From Gavia stellata (Eukaryota; Chordata; Aves; Gaviiformes; Gaviidae): 64,000 nucleotides of DNA. Each line of letters starts with the position of its first letter. Position 1 is the stretch's first letter. The notes below the pieces were generated by a model. That model saw only the letters and a list, made by a program, of their open reading frames with translations, did no database searches and had not been told where the DNA came from. Location of the stretch: positions 24,518,880 through 24,582,879 of the forward strand of contig NC_082603.1 of assembly GCF_030936135.1 (NCBI RefSeq). The letters are read 5' to 3'. The position numbers and the translations under genes are program-made. Shown here piece after piece: positions 38,770 through 49,500 of the stretch.

Positions 38770-40380
38770 CACCCTCATGGCTGGAAGGGACAAGGATAAA
38801 GTGAAAACTGGCGAAAGTCAAGCTGAATTAGATCTTGCAAAGGAAAATAAACAAACACTGGACAGTCCCATTGCCAAACAAATAATATGGAAACATGGAA
38901 AGAATTACCAGGGCTGTGGCATCCAGGGAGGTGAAGGAAGCGGAAGGCATAGGGATTAAAGAGCCAAAGTGGGAAACACATGAATTAATATATTACCTCC
39001 ATAAGGGTGATATGATGAACATGAGGGAAGGGGTGGCTTACGGTGAGAAGCTCATAGAAACAGAAAATGACTGGGTCAGCAGTGAAAGGCAAAAGCCATT
39101 GAAGCTAATGCACTAGGTATGAGAGCCTGAGAGATCTCTGTTCCAACCACTGCACTGTTGAGCCAATTAAGCTGCAAGCCCAGAGGAAAAGGTCCTCAAT
39201 AAATCTATCAGGTTACACGTGATTCCACAGGATTAGATTGTAGTGGACATAATACCTCTTTTTCCTTTCTTTTTTTGGGGGATGGGAGCGAGGCAAGGAA
39301 AATAATCCTGTCAAATTCAGACCTCTTAATCTGACCTCAGAGGTACTATTCAGAACTTCAGAGTAGAGTTTAAATGAAAGAATAATTAAATCCTGAAAGC
39401 AAACACAACATGGATTTTCCAAAGGCAGGTTACAAAAACTAATTTAATATCTTTATTTGATTAAAAAAAAAAATCATTCTGGGGACAGAGGAAGTCTAGT
39501 AGCTCCGTCTGTCTGAAGTTCAGTTAAGCATGCGATACTGTGCCATGTGAGAGATTATTAGTTAAGCTTCAGAAGCTACGGTTTGGTGCAACACCTGTAT
39601 GTGAATAGTCTCTTTAAAGGAGAACACAAAGAGCAGCAATGAATGGACGGCTGGGAGTTCCCCCGCAGGAGGTCATGTTTAGTGTTTGCTTTAATGATTT
39701 TTGGCACAGAAGGCAATGGTGGGCAAGTGGAATTTGTGATGATACAAAACCAGGTGTGGTCAGTACAAAGAAGGATCAAAATACCATCCAGGAACACCAT
39801 GAGCACCTTGAGAACAGGAGTAAACTGGGTGGCATGAAACCTAGAAGTATGAATGGAAGGTCATGCTGTTTGGGGCAATAACAGAAATTTTGACACTAAG
39901 TTAGGAAAGCATTATTTGGCAATGGCAGAGGAGGAAAATGCTTAGATAGGTATGAATAAATCATAGGATAATTCAGGGTGCCAGGCTGTTACTGTGGGAA
40001 AAAAAATGCAAATACAGCTCTGGAAAGACTTGAGAAAAGGACTTCTTGTAAAGACAGAGAATTGCCTTTGCATGAGGCAATGGCGAGCCCTTTTTCTGCT
40101 TCCTGAGAAGTAAATTTGGAGTAAATAGGGACAGAGGAAGCTACAACACTTCTGGGAAATTTCCCATTTTTCATAGAGGAAATGAACAGCCTCTTTTAGT
40201 AGAAGGAAAAAGAAAACATGGCTTCTTTAGCTTGGTAAAATGAAGACTGAGAAGAGATACAATTCCTCTCTCTGTATGTATTAAGAATAAGCAGGAGCTA
40301 AAAGAGCTGTTCAAAGTTTCAAGTTGGTGTAAGAATGACTGGGCTTAAAGGAGCTGTGAGTAAATCTTTCCTAAACACGA
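38770..40380 (+). repeat. Degenerate CR1/L3-class LINE relic (sense)
   Basis: Several landmarks of the 3' half of an old CR1/L3-type reverse transcriptase frame occur in the expected order. There is an 'acatggattttccaaaggcaggtta' phrase near 39410; tttgtgatgatacaaaa at 39733-39749, corresponding to the RT active-site Asp-Asp region but shifted by a one-base deletion; a 'ggtcatgctgtttggggcaat' phrase near 39860; and a terminal stretch about 40200-40345 reading like the element's tail (gagctgttcaaagtttcaag). The frame is broken in many places and is not functional. The left boundary is uncertain and could be near 39.2 kb. Confidence 0.7.
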
Positions 40381-43300
40381 AAAGAGGAGGGTGCCCAGCC
40401 CTCCCTTTTGTTTCAGTATGTGTGACTCCCGAGGGGTGCAGGCGGGAAGAGGCAGTCTGCGGTGCTGCCACGTCCAGCAGATGAACTGAGAGAGGAGGGG
40501 GCAATGGGTCCTGAACGAGGCAGGGCACTGGTGTCATGGGAGGTGCACTGGGAGGTGAAACTGCGGCTCGAGGTGGCCATAAAACACCTAGTGTGCGTGG
40601 TCACCATGCCGGGACCAGAGCAAGGGCGTGGGCAAGGCAGAATCATGAAAAATAAGCAGCTCTGGAGACAAAGCAGTGCAGGTTAAAGGTAGAGATAAAT
40701 TAGCACCAGTGGAGACTCGAAACCAACTGCTACCAGTGAAGTGGCGCTTCTCGCTGCTGCTGCGGTTTGTATGCAGGTTTTTGGGGAGAAATGCTGCTGA
40801 CTTGCAGAAATACGGAGGATGTAACAGAACTGAGAAAATTCCTGCTTTACAACTTGCTGGTTTTCTTGAACGCATTCCTCATTGACTTCACTCTCTCTGA
40901 TTTAATCTTCCTGTATTTTAAGATATTGCAGTATACTTGATAAGACTAATGTGCTCTGAAGCTGAGGCGTTCTCTGATTGTAATTGGTTACAGCTGGGGA
41001 GCTTACCTTCCTCCTGGGGTGGTGTCTGAAACATTTTCATAGTCTTAAAATATTCTACTTGGCTTCTCTTGAAGGGACAGAGGATGTTTTGTGCTTCCTC
41101 AGGGAATTGTCAAGAAAAAAAGGATGGGTGGTTTGGGGCTGCTGCATTTGCATAACCCTGAAAGGTGGCTTTAACTGATGATAAATTTTGATCTAATAAC
41201 TGTGACCAAACAATCAGACTCACTGCCACCTCTCTGGGATGGGCAGCCATAACAGTGCATGTGCTTGCAGAGCAACTCTCCTCCTGCTGTTTCTCTCTCT
41301 GCTGAAAAGAGCAAACATCTGCTACTCAGAGAGAGACCCAAAGCAAAGGAAATCCCAGCCTGATCCCCAAATAACAAGAAGGGCTCTGGAGCCTCTTGGG
41401 ATGTTCCTGTTGGAACTCCCAGAAGTTCATTATTTCAGCTGTGCGCTCAGACAAGCAGCCTGGTTTTTGCACAAGTGGAAGCTGTACCGGATGCCTGCTC
41501 GATGTGAGCAGCTGAGCGGGGAGAGGACAGAGCCAGTCTGCTGGGTTGAAGTAGCAGCAGTGGTGGTGACATGCAGGGACAAGAAGGTGGAGGTGGCAGT
41601 GAATGCTCCAACCTGCTCCGTCACTCTCTGGAGGTGCAGATTCATGAGAGAAGAGCTGGAGTTTTCTGCTTGTGGTGCTGAGGTGTAGCTTCAAGACTTG
41701 GGGCAGGAGGTTTGTGAATGTCAACAATCCCGCTTACAAGAATAGGAAATGAGGCAGTAGCGGCTCAGTGTGCACGGGAAGAGAGGGTCAAAGCAGTCAG
41801 AAGGGACAGAGAGCATCTTGCCAGCGCAGCCAAAGTGCATCCAGACTCTGAGGGCAGGAAAAGGCTTCTTTGCAGTAGCAGCAGGAATAAACCACTAGCG
41901 TTGCAGCCGCTTCATGTAATCATCCTCCAGGCATGGATCCTGCTCACAATCCTCTGCTTAAAATGTCAAAATGAGCACTCTGACAGCACAACGCTGTCCG
42001 TGGGGACGCGGGTGGCCAGAGCGTTGCCTCTTTCTTCTCATCCTACTGCAGCTCAGGACACTGCATCAGCTGAAAGATTTCCAGGACAGCTTGCCTGGAA
42101 GCTTGGTTAGACAGAGCACCTCGGTTTACCCAGTGAGGGGTGGCAAAAGACAACAGCCATAACATGGTCCGGGCCCCAAAGCAAACCTGAGCCTGCCAAG
42201 GCCTGGCTTTTTATGAGACCATGCAGCCGTCTCACAGAGCCCTCCTGCCTGCCGGGCCCTGCCAGCAGCGTGTGCTACCCAGGCTATGCTACCCAGGGTT
42301 CTATTTAGGGTGTCTGTTTTGTTGCCTTTCCCCTGTCGGGGCGATGGGAGTGAGGTGCCTGCCTCTCTCTGGCAGTTTTGAGAAATCTGCTCCATCTCTT
42401 CTCCCCAGTGCCGCCACTGGGGCTGGAATACAGCTTCCTTCGCCTGATTAGCTCTGTCTGTCAGTGGCGTGAGTCCTTCTTCTGTAATCAGTAACTGGAG
42501 CTGGTGTTGAAGACATGCCTCATCCCTCCTGCCTGCATTGCTGTCAGGCGCGGGGGAGCAGCACTGCATTGAGCGCCCTGCTAGTGCTCCTTGGGAGGGA
42601 TGAAAGCCCGTCCTCACCAGGGAATCCTCTTCCTCTGTGGTCTTACATTCAACCACAAAACATTTGAGAGTACTGCCCCAGACACCACTAAGATCCATGG
42701 ATCAAGTGGGAGGCTGAATTCCCTTACATGTGGCTTTCTGCTTGGAAAGAGGAGTTTGTGGCAGTGCGCAGGGTACAGAGCAGCTTGGATGCTGAACAGC
42801 CAGAGGTTTATAGGTCTTGCCAGCAGCCTTGCAGTCAGTGCTGGAGCCAGACCTAGTCGTAATGTGAGAGACTGCAGTTCTATCGCCCGAAGTTTTATTA
42901 TCCACCTCTTGTACTTAAATTCCTGCTCCGCTTGTACCTTTCACAAAGCAGATTTCCTCTTGGCATCAGATAAGGCACTTACGTGTGGCCTGAAGTGATG
43001 TTTTAGATGGTTTGAGTTTGCCTAGAAGTGGCTGTGTCCCTAGTTACCATCTGTACCAAGGGATGCAAGCAGGTTGTCCTGGGTGAAACCAGTTGGCTTC
43101 TCATATTGTTTGATGAGGCTGAAAGACATGAAGGGGGGATCAGATTGTGCTATGACATATCAGGCACATCAGGCTCCCTGGTGCTCCAGATAGGCTTTGA
43201 ACAGCAAACCCAGACAGATGTAAGTGAATGCATTGAGACCTGGTGTTCCCAGCGAGGCCTCTGTGCCAGCAGACAGCTGCTCACTGCCTGTTGGCAGGAG

Positions 43301-45146
43301 CACACACGCACACTTGGCTGCCTCTGCCGGTGCCGTGCGTTCCTAGCAAGGGGCTGTGTTGTCAGAAGAGATGCTGCTGCATGTCGGGGGCCAAGACCGG
43401 GACCCCCAGCTGACATGACGCATGTGGGACTCTTCCCAGAACATTGGGGGATCCTGGCTGTCCTGCTCCAAGTGACAGGCACACGCAGCCCTGCTCTCCC
43501 AGCTCCCTCTGCTCTGCACCACCATCGCTCCCACTGCTGCTTTCTGAAATTCATGCTTTTTTCCTTTTACAAGACAGCTTTCTTCCCAGTGCCAGTTTTC
43601 AGTTTCTGCTTTTATGCTAGCAGAAGCCAAGCACTGAGTTGTTTCTGGGCAGCATCTTTTCAGTTTAGAGAGGGAGTCTTCTGCGTTTTCAGAGTCCCAG
43701 AGAGCATCAGCACAGTTTACCACATGTAGCCCTGTTGTTCCTGGTGCAGCATTTGGGGAACAGTGTCACTGGAAGCAGAGGAAGTCAGATGTCTTGTAAC
43801 CTGTGTTCAAAAGATAAGACCTGCCTGAACTGTCCTTAGCAGCTTTAACTGGCATCATTCCTGTGCACTGAGGGGATGGAAGTGGCTTGTAAACGCGCAG
43901 TAGCAGCAAGAGAGGTATTTTCAAAGTGTGCTGGAGATCTAGAGAGGGACCTTCAGTCCCTTGGACCTCTTGGCAGCAGGCTCCATGCCATGACCGGGGC
44001 TGTCTGTGCCACACAGTCAGCAGTCATGGCTGAGAGCTGCTTGTCCTGGAGAGGACAGGACATCCACAGATGACAGGAGAGCCACATGCACATTGTGTGT
44101 GATGGATGCAACCAGTGCTTTGCAGGCAGGTGCCCACGGTTTTGCAGTGGGTAAACTGGGTTTAAATACCCATGACAAAGTGCCCTCAGAGGGCTCATTG
44201 GGCTTGCACTTTATTGGTTGAGGTCATTTCAGGGAGGCTCTTGTAGAATGATTTTATTATGGTCCAGATTGTATTTAAAGCTCAGATTACCTGCTGGCCA
44301 GCGCACTGTGCTGGAGACCTGGATTCATTTACTGGGATTCTTGTCCTGTTGGAAGATTTTGGAGAAAGTTGCTTTTCCCTGCTCTGCCTTGGTCTCCCCA
44401 GGGGACAAACCACTTGCTGCTTTCATTAAGTGCTTTAATAGTACCAGCACGGGGGAGTGATGGCAGATGCTCTGATTCTGGCTAAAGCCTGCTGCAAGGA
44501 ACACTTCTGGGTGGGCTGACACCAACTATAGCAATCATTGCTCTGAAGTGCCTGGCTGGGACATGTGACCATTTCACCCTTCGCATTGTATTAGTGTAAC
44601 CTTTAGTGTGTGATTTCCTCTTGAGAGTGCTAGCAGAGGCAAGAGCCGGCCTTGCTGGGGCTGATCTTGGGGCTTTTCAGCTGCATGCACCCCCATGCAT
44701 TCCCCAGAGACCTCCCTTGGCAGGGAGCTGTAGGTGGGTACGACATGTCCTGCCACCATGTTCTCTGCCAGCTCTGTTCCTCAGCACGCATCACCATTCA
44801 TGATGCGCTGTTGGACTCTTGTCTGCCGTGGCTTGGGAGGGCACCGTAACCAGCTACTTCTGCCCAAGGTACCTGGGTTGCCCAGATCTCACCATGCCAA
44901 AAAAACTTCACCCAGTCCATGGGGAGACCTCCTACTTCAGGTACACAGGTCTGACCCTGATGGCTGTATTGTCTTTAGATAAGAGGAGGTCCTTGGTCTG
45001 CAAGGGCTCTTCTGGTCTGCAGCAGGGTCTGTCTCCTTGGCAGAAGCCACTGTACTGCCCCAGATGGAGTCTCCTGCAATGTGGGGAATGGGAGCATGCG
45101 TGGCCAGGATAGCTGCTGACCTCCTGTCTTTCCCATTTTCTTCCAG

Positions 45147-45236
45147 TCCTGGACGCACAATATCCAGCGGGAGAAGGAGTTCCTACGGAAGCTGGTGAAA
45201 GCCCGAGTCATCACTGACCTAACCAGTGGGATTTGA
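45147..45236 (+). CDS. ST3GAL3: ST3GAL3 terminal coding exon D (motif VS, stop)
   Basis: Ninety bp encode 29 residues, SWTHNIQREKEFLRKL then VKARVITDLTSGI, and end in TGA at 45234-45236. The segment HNIQRE is sialylmotif VS (His and Glu four residues apart), whose His is a catalytic residue in the GT29 family. The acceptor is ..ttttcttccag. The C-terminus matches mammalian ST3GAL3 (human, from memory, ends TDLSSGI). With exons A-C this gives a continuous C-terminal half of about 189 residues out of the usual ~375. Confidence 0.97.
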   Translation, partial: SWTHNIQREKEFLRKLVKARVITDLTSGI

Positions 45237-45501
45237 GTGGCTGCAGCCACTGCCTCCAAGGGAGGAGACAAAGACACACGCTGCAGCTCTGGGAGCAGGC
45301 ACTGGCAGCCCCCCCGCAAGAATCCCACCTCACTGAAGACACACAGAGATGCCCAGGTGCTCTGGGAAGACCCTCTTGCATTTCCAGTCTGCATGAGGGT
45401 TGCATCTGCTGCCTCCAGGCCTAGAGTTGGCAGGAGGTGGGCAGGGGGCTGAGTGGGCCATTCTTGAACTCTACGTTGCAGACGGATCTTCTGTGCCCTG
45501 A

Positions 45502-45548
45502 ATTAAACAGGAAAGACTCAGGAGAGAGAAGAAGGGTTTGTGAATAAA
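45502..45548 (+). terminator. ST3GAL3: Proximal poly(A) signals of ST3GAL3
   Basis: ATTAAA at 45502-45507 and AATAAA at 45543-45548 lie about 270-310 bp after the stop codon. A G/T-bearing stretch (gatttgtgcc) follows and could act as the downstream element. Confidence 0.6.
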
Positions 45549-46527
45549 ACGATTTGTGCCAAACGGGAGGTGATGCTGCCCCAGGCAGCAATGCCTGAAT
45601 GTACAAAGTATTATTTTTTAAAAGAAACTCTGCTGGAATCATACTAGAAATACCAAGGTGCAAGGCAAAGTCTGCTCGTGCACAGTGCTGCGAAGAGCCT
45701 GGCCTCTCCATGCCCCATCTGCATTGTCATTGGCCTCAGACCTTTCCCCAGGAAAACAAATCCGTCCAAAACTTTGGTGGGGTTGGTGCTGCTATAATTC
45801 GAAGGGCGAATAATGGCTTTCCCTTGTTCTCCACTTGGAGCTTCTGGATGGAGATGAGCATGGGTTTGTTTTTCTGCACTTCTCCTTGCATCCCACACAC
45901 AGGTGGCAGCAGCAGCCACTTACTTGGCTGCGTTTTCCATAGCCGTTTGTCCTGTTCTGCCCCTGCCCTGACCCCAAGGTGGAGCTGGGAGCCGATGGCT
46001 TTCTCTGCCTGCAGCAGACCCTCCCCACCTTCTTGCCTCTCACAGCACTGAGGAACCTGCCTCGTTGTGCTCAAGGCTTTCAGACCTCTTGGTTTGCGCC
46101 TGCTGTGCAGGGCCCCCATGGAGTCCATGCAGATTGGTGTCACCAATCTGGACAGCATCTCGCTTTATTTTTGTGTGGGAGAGGAGTAATTTATTCTTTG
46201 GAAGGAGATCAGATCTTGTGTGGAGATCTGAAACAGTTTGAGAGCAGGACGCTGAACATGTTTGTTTTATGTTCCAGACTCGATCTTGTTCCCTATTCAA
46301 GCGATGTGTGACCTCAGTGATGATGGAGCCTGCTGGCACGGGTGGGGGCCTGCTGGGAACTCTCACACTCTACTTGGCCCCTGCTCACTTCATTTCCCAG
46401 CTCCTTCCGTGCTGCTCTAGCACTGCTGCTCCTCCTGCTCTCAGGAGCACATCCCTTCCTTTGCCATCTTGGTCCTGAGAAGCAGTATTTGCACATTTGA
46501 CTTGTATATGTATTTCAGAGGAGCCAG

Positions 46528-46533
46528 AATAAA
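46528..46533 (+). terminator. ST3GAL3: Candidate distal poly(A) signal of ST3GAL3
   Basis: An AATAAA hexamer in the context gccagaataaactgagc lies 1.3 kb past the stop codon, just after an AT-rich stretch with tatatgtatttcag. The G-rich sequence after about 46555 is compatible with a downstream element. Confidence 0.45.
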
Positions 46534-46550
46534 CTGAGCAACGTGGCCGA

Positions 46551-49500
46551 GTGCAAGGACAGTGGGATGGTCTCGTCCACCTGGACAGCATGGGCAGAAG
46601 GGGGATTGCCAGGGGAATGGTTTACAGGTGGAAATTGGCTCCCACACTCTCCTAGCCTGGAGCAGGCTGGACTGCACCCAGGGGCACTGTCCTGAGCCAA
46701 GTCCCTGTGTGTCAAGGCACCAGCATGCAGCCAGCCAGTGCTGGGGTCAGTGGAGGGGGCATCCCGGAGGGATGCTGGCTGGGCTCATGGTCCTGGCACT
46801 GCACCTGATGTAGCCCAAGGCTTGCAGTCTGCCTTGCTCTGAGCTGAAAGGATGCTCAGAGCAGGGCTCACATGGTTGTCCTGCGCTGCCTCTGCTCCCA
46901 CTGACTCAGGGAGCTGTGGCTCTGGGGCTGAGACCCCAGAGGGGACATACAGGAGGGGCAGGCAATGACCCAGGCGTGGGGCAGAGGAGCAAACTGTATG
47001 GAATGGTTTGAGACCAGGATGCAGGCAGAGGCAGCTTTCAGGACATGGTGCTGGGTGCTGCTCACAGACCCACGTGGGATGTGCCCCTCAGGAGCCTCTC
47101 CTGCATAGTGCACCCATAGCCAAGGAGCTTGCTCAGGGGCAAGTCCTGTCCACCCTCTGGTTGTGGCTGCTGCTTGCCTTGTAGTCTGGGAGCGACTCAA
47201 AGATCCTGCCTCTTCCAGGCTGCAGAAGACAGATGCTGGGAGGCTCTCCCTTCCCTTTCTTCTTCCCATGTCCCTTCCCCTGTCCCTCTGGCCTCCCAGC
47301 CAGGCAGTCCCTGCTTCCCCCGGTACATGCCTCCCCCCAGGATGCTCTGTGAGGTTCCCAGCATAGAGAGCTGGGGTGGTTTCCAGCAGGTTTTTGAGCA
47401 TATGCTGTGGCAGATACTCCTTTGAATATTCTCCCCCAATTTGTTTTTCCTGCTCAAGGAGCCCAAGGGACTGGATTTCCATGGACACTCCTTTTGTGGT
47501 TCTTGTGTGTCAGCCTGGATCTGGGACCATTGTCCGTAGAGTCCCTGCCAGGGTAGCAGTGGGGGTGCCTGGGCTGGACCTGGCCGAGGTTGTGGCTAGG
47601 GAATGGTGGGTACCCATCCTCCGCCTTGATGCTTGAACTTCTCTTTAACCAGCTGCTGTGGGAGCCCTGGGGCAGTGATGGAGTGATGGGCTGCATCCAT
47701 ATGCTACAGTGAGTTGAGATGCCAGAGAGCGGGTGGCTGCAGCCAGGAGGAGGGGGGTGAAGACTCTTCTGTGTTCATGCTGGGCTCCTCCCCACCCCCG
47801 TGGGGAAGTACCCCCACGGAGGCTTGTGATGGCATTAATTTGATTTAGCCAGTTTCATTGAGTACTATAAAGCTACATGGCACCTTTATCTTCCAGCTCA
47901 CTGGCTCCAGGTCCAAGGAGAGAGCATGGCTCCTGCTCTGCTTTCCCTGGCGTCCCAGCTCCCCACCACAGCCAGGGACAAGTCCTGATGGGAAGCTGTC
48001 CCTGCAGACCAGGGAGGTGACTCCACACCCTTCCCTCCACCTTGGTGGGGGGCTCCAGGCAGAAGTGCCCAGGCTGAATAGATGAGTGCATGGCCCAGGG
48101 TGACTGAGGCGGGTCAGGACCACCTGGAATTAGAAGGAAAGAGAAGATGGAGCGTTGTTTGGGAGCCAAAATCTCCCTCTAACTCACTGTCCCATTTGAC
48201 ACTGGTGGGGCAAGCACACCCATGGAGCAGCCCTACGGCTAGGCACTGGGAGTGTGCACCCCAGCGCCGGGAGCAGTGCGCAGCGCTGGGTTTCACTCCT
48301 GGATGCTGTTCCTTTGGCTGCCTCCCCGCGTGCACCTGCAGCCACCTCCCGCCCTCCAAAACGCTGCAGTCCTGCCAGCTCGGAGCGGTGCGCGCGGGTC
48401 AGAGCAGGGTCAGTGGGACGGATGTGAGTCTTGGCCTCTCCCTCGCAGTGACTCACCTTTTCAGCTCGGAAGGGAGAGCCCAGGGGAATTCTCCACAGCC
48501 TAAATATAGAGCGGGGTTGCCTGGCGCTTCTGACGTGCTGCAGTGCAGAAAGGCCACTCGGGTGGCAGGGAACCTGCCTCAAGAGAGGCTGGGGAAGCAC
48601 AGGGAGGTTGGGGAGCCAGCTCCCACAGCGGGGTTTTGCTCCGGCTGGTGCAGAGCAGGTCTGGGGAGCTGCAGGCCAGCCAGCACATGCTGTTCCGAGG
48701 GAGAGGGGCTGCCAGAGAGCTGCTGCTGTGCTTACCACACCATGAGCACGGGCTGCTCATGCATTTGTGACGTACAGCCCGCGCCAGTGCCTGCCACCCT
48801 GGTGTTGGGCTCCCTCCACCAGCTCACCCTGTCAGGTCTGGCCATGCTGTGGCCTCAAGCTCACACATGCCAAACAGAGGCACCACGGCCAGGGAGCATG
48901 AGGCAGCAGCGGGATCCTCTGCAGCCCAACATCCCTTAGCCCAGCATCTCTGGGCTTCCAGTGTCTCCTTTTCCTGGGAGGGAGCAACAGGGAGGCCCTG
49001 CCCTGTCGTGCTGCTTTACCCCTCAGTGCGGGCACTGCTGGAAGAGGGGAAAGGTGTCAGGACAGGGCTGTCTCTCTGTCCGTATCGAACAGGGGCAGGC
49101 AGGCTGGGTACGGGCAGCACCAGGGGCAGGCAAGGGCTTCCAGATTGCCTGGCAGGGAGATGGCTGCCACGCTGAGCTCCACCGGCACCAGCACGGCACG
49201 TGCCATCGGCCCAAGCGAGCATCATACACGGTATTAGAGATGTGTCTTTTGGTGCGGGCAGCCCAGGCCACTCTCCAGCCCCTCTGGGCACCAGCTCCTC
49301 ACGCAGCCTGCACAGGGACTCGCTCCAAAGGCCGGTGTGCTCCCCGGTACTGTACCAAGCTGAGATGCAAGAACTCAATGAGTTTTTAAAATTAGTTTCT
49401 GCGATTTTTTTTAATTTCCCCTCTAGGCAGGGAGGGCAAGAGTCTTGCAGGCTCCTTCAAGCCAGCTTACATCACATCAATTCAGTCATATCACAGAAGC

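Larger units (their letters stand above)
32247..45146 (+). other. ST3GAL3: ST3GAL3 last intron, 12.9 kb
   Basis: The intron runs from the donor gtaggg at 32247 to the acceptor ..tttcttccag at 45146. It contains an old CR1-class LINE relic (about 38770-40380, + strand), a possible second LINE tail (about 33270-33350) and a T-run near 38605-38616. Towards its 3' end (from about 41 kb) GC content rises. A 233-codon open frame at 43028-43729 has no recognisable domain, and I do not call it a gene. Elsewhere I see nothing gene-like. Confidence 0.85.
45237..46550 (+). other. ST3GAL3: ST3GAL3 3' UTR with proximal and distal poly(A) options
   Basis: After the stop codon there are three candidate poly(A) hexamers: ATTAAA at 45502-45507, AATAAA at 45543-45548 and AATAAA at 46528-46533. 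The proximal pair would give a 3' UTR of about 0.33 kb and the distal one about 1.3 kb. The stretch before the distal signal (tgacttgtatatgtatttca, about 46500) is AT-rich and typical of a 3' end. The true end cannot be settled from sequence alone. Confidence 0.6.

Noticed and set aside
48082-48939. 285-codon open frame between ST3GAL3 and ARTN
   Set aside because: It shows no domain, no convincing splice or start context and biased composition, with competing frames on the other strand.
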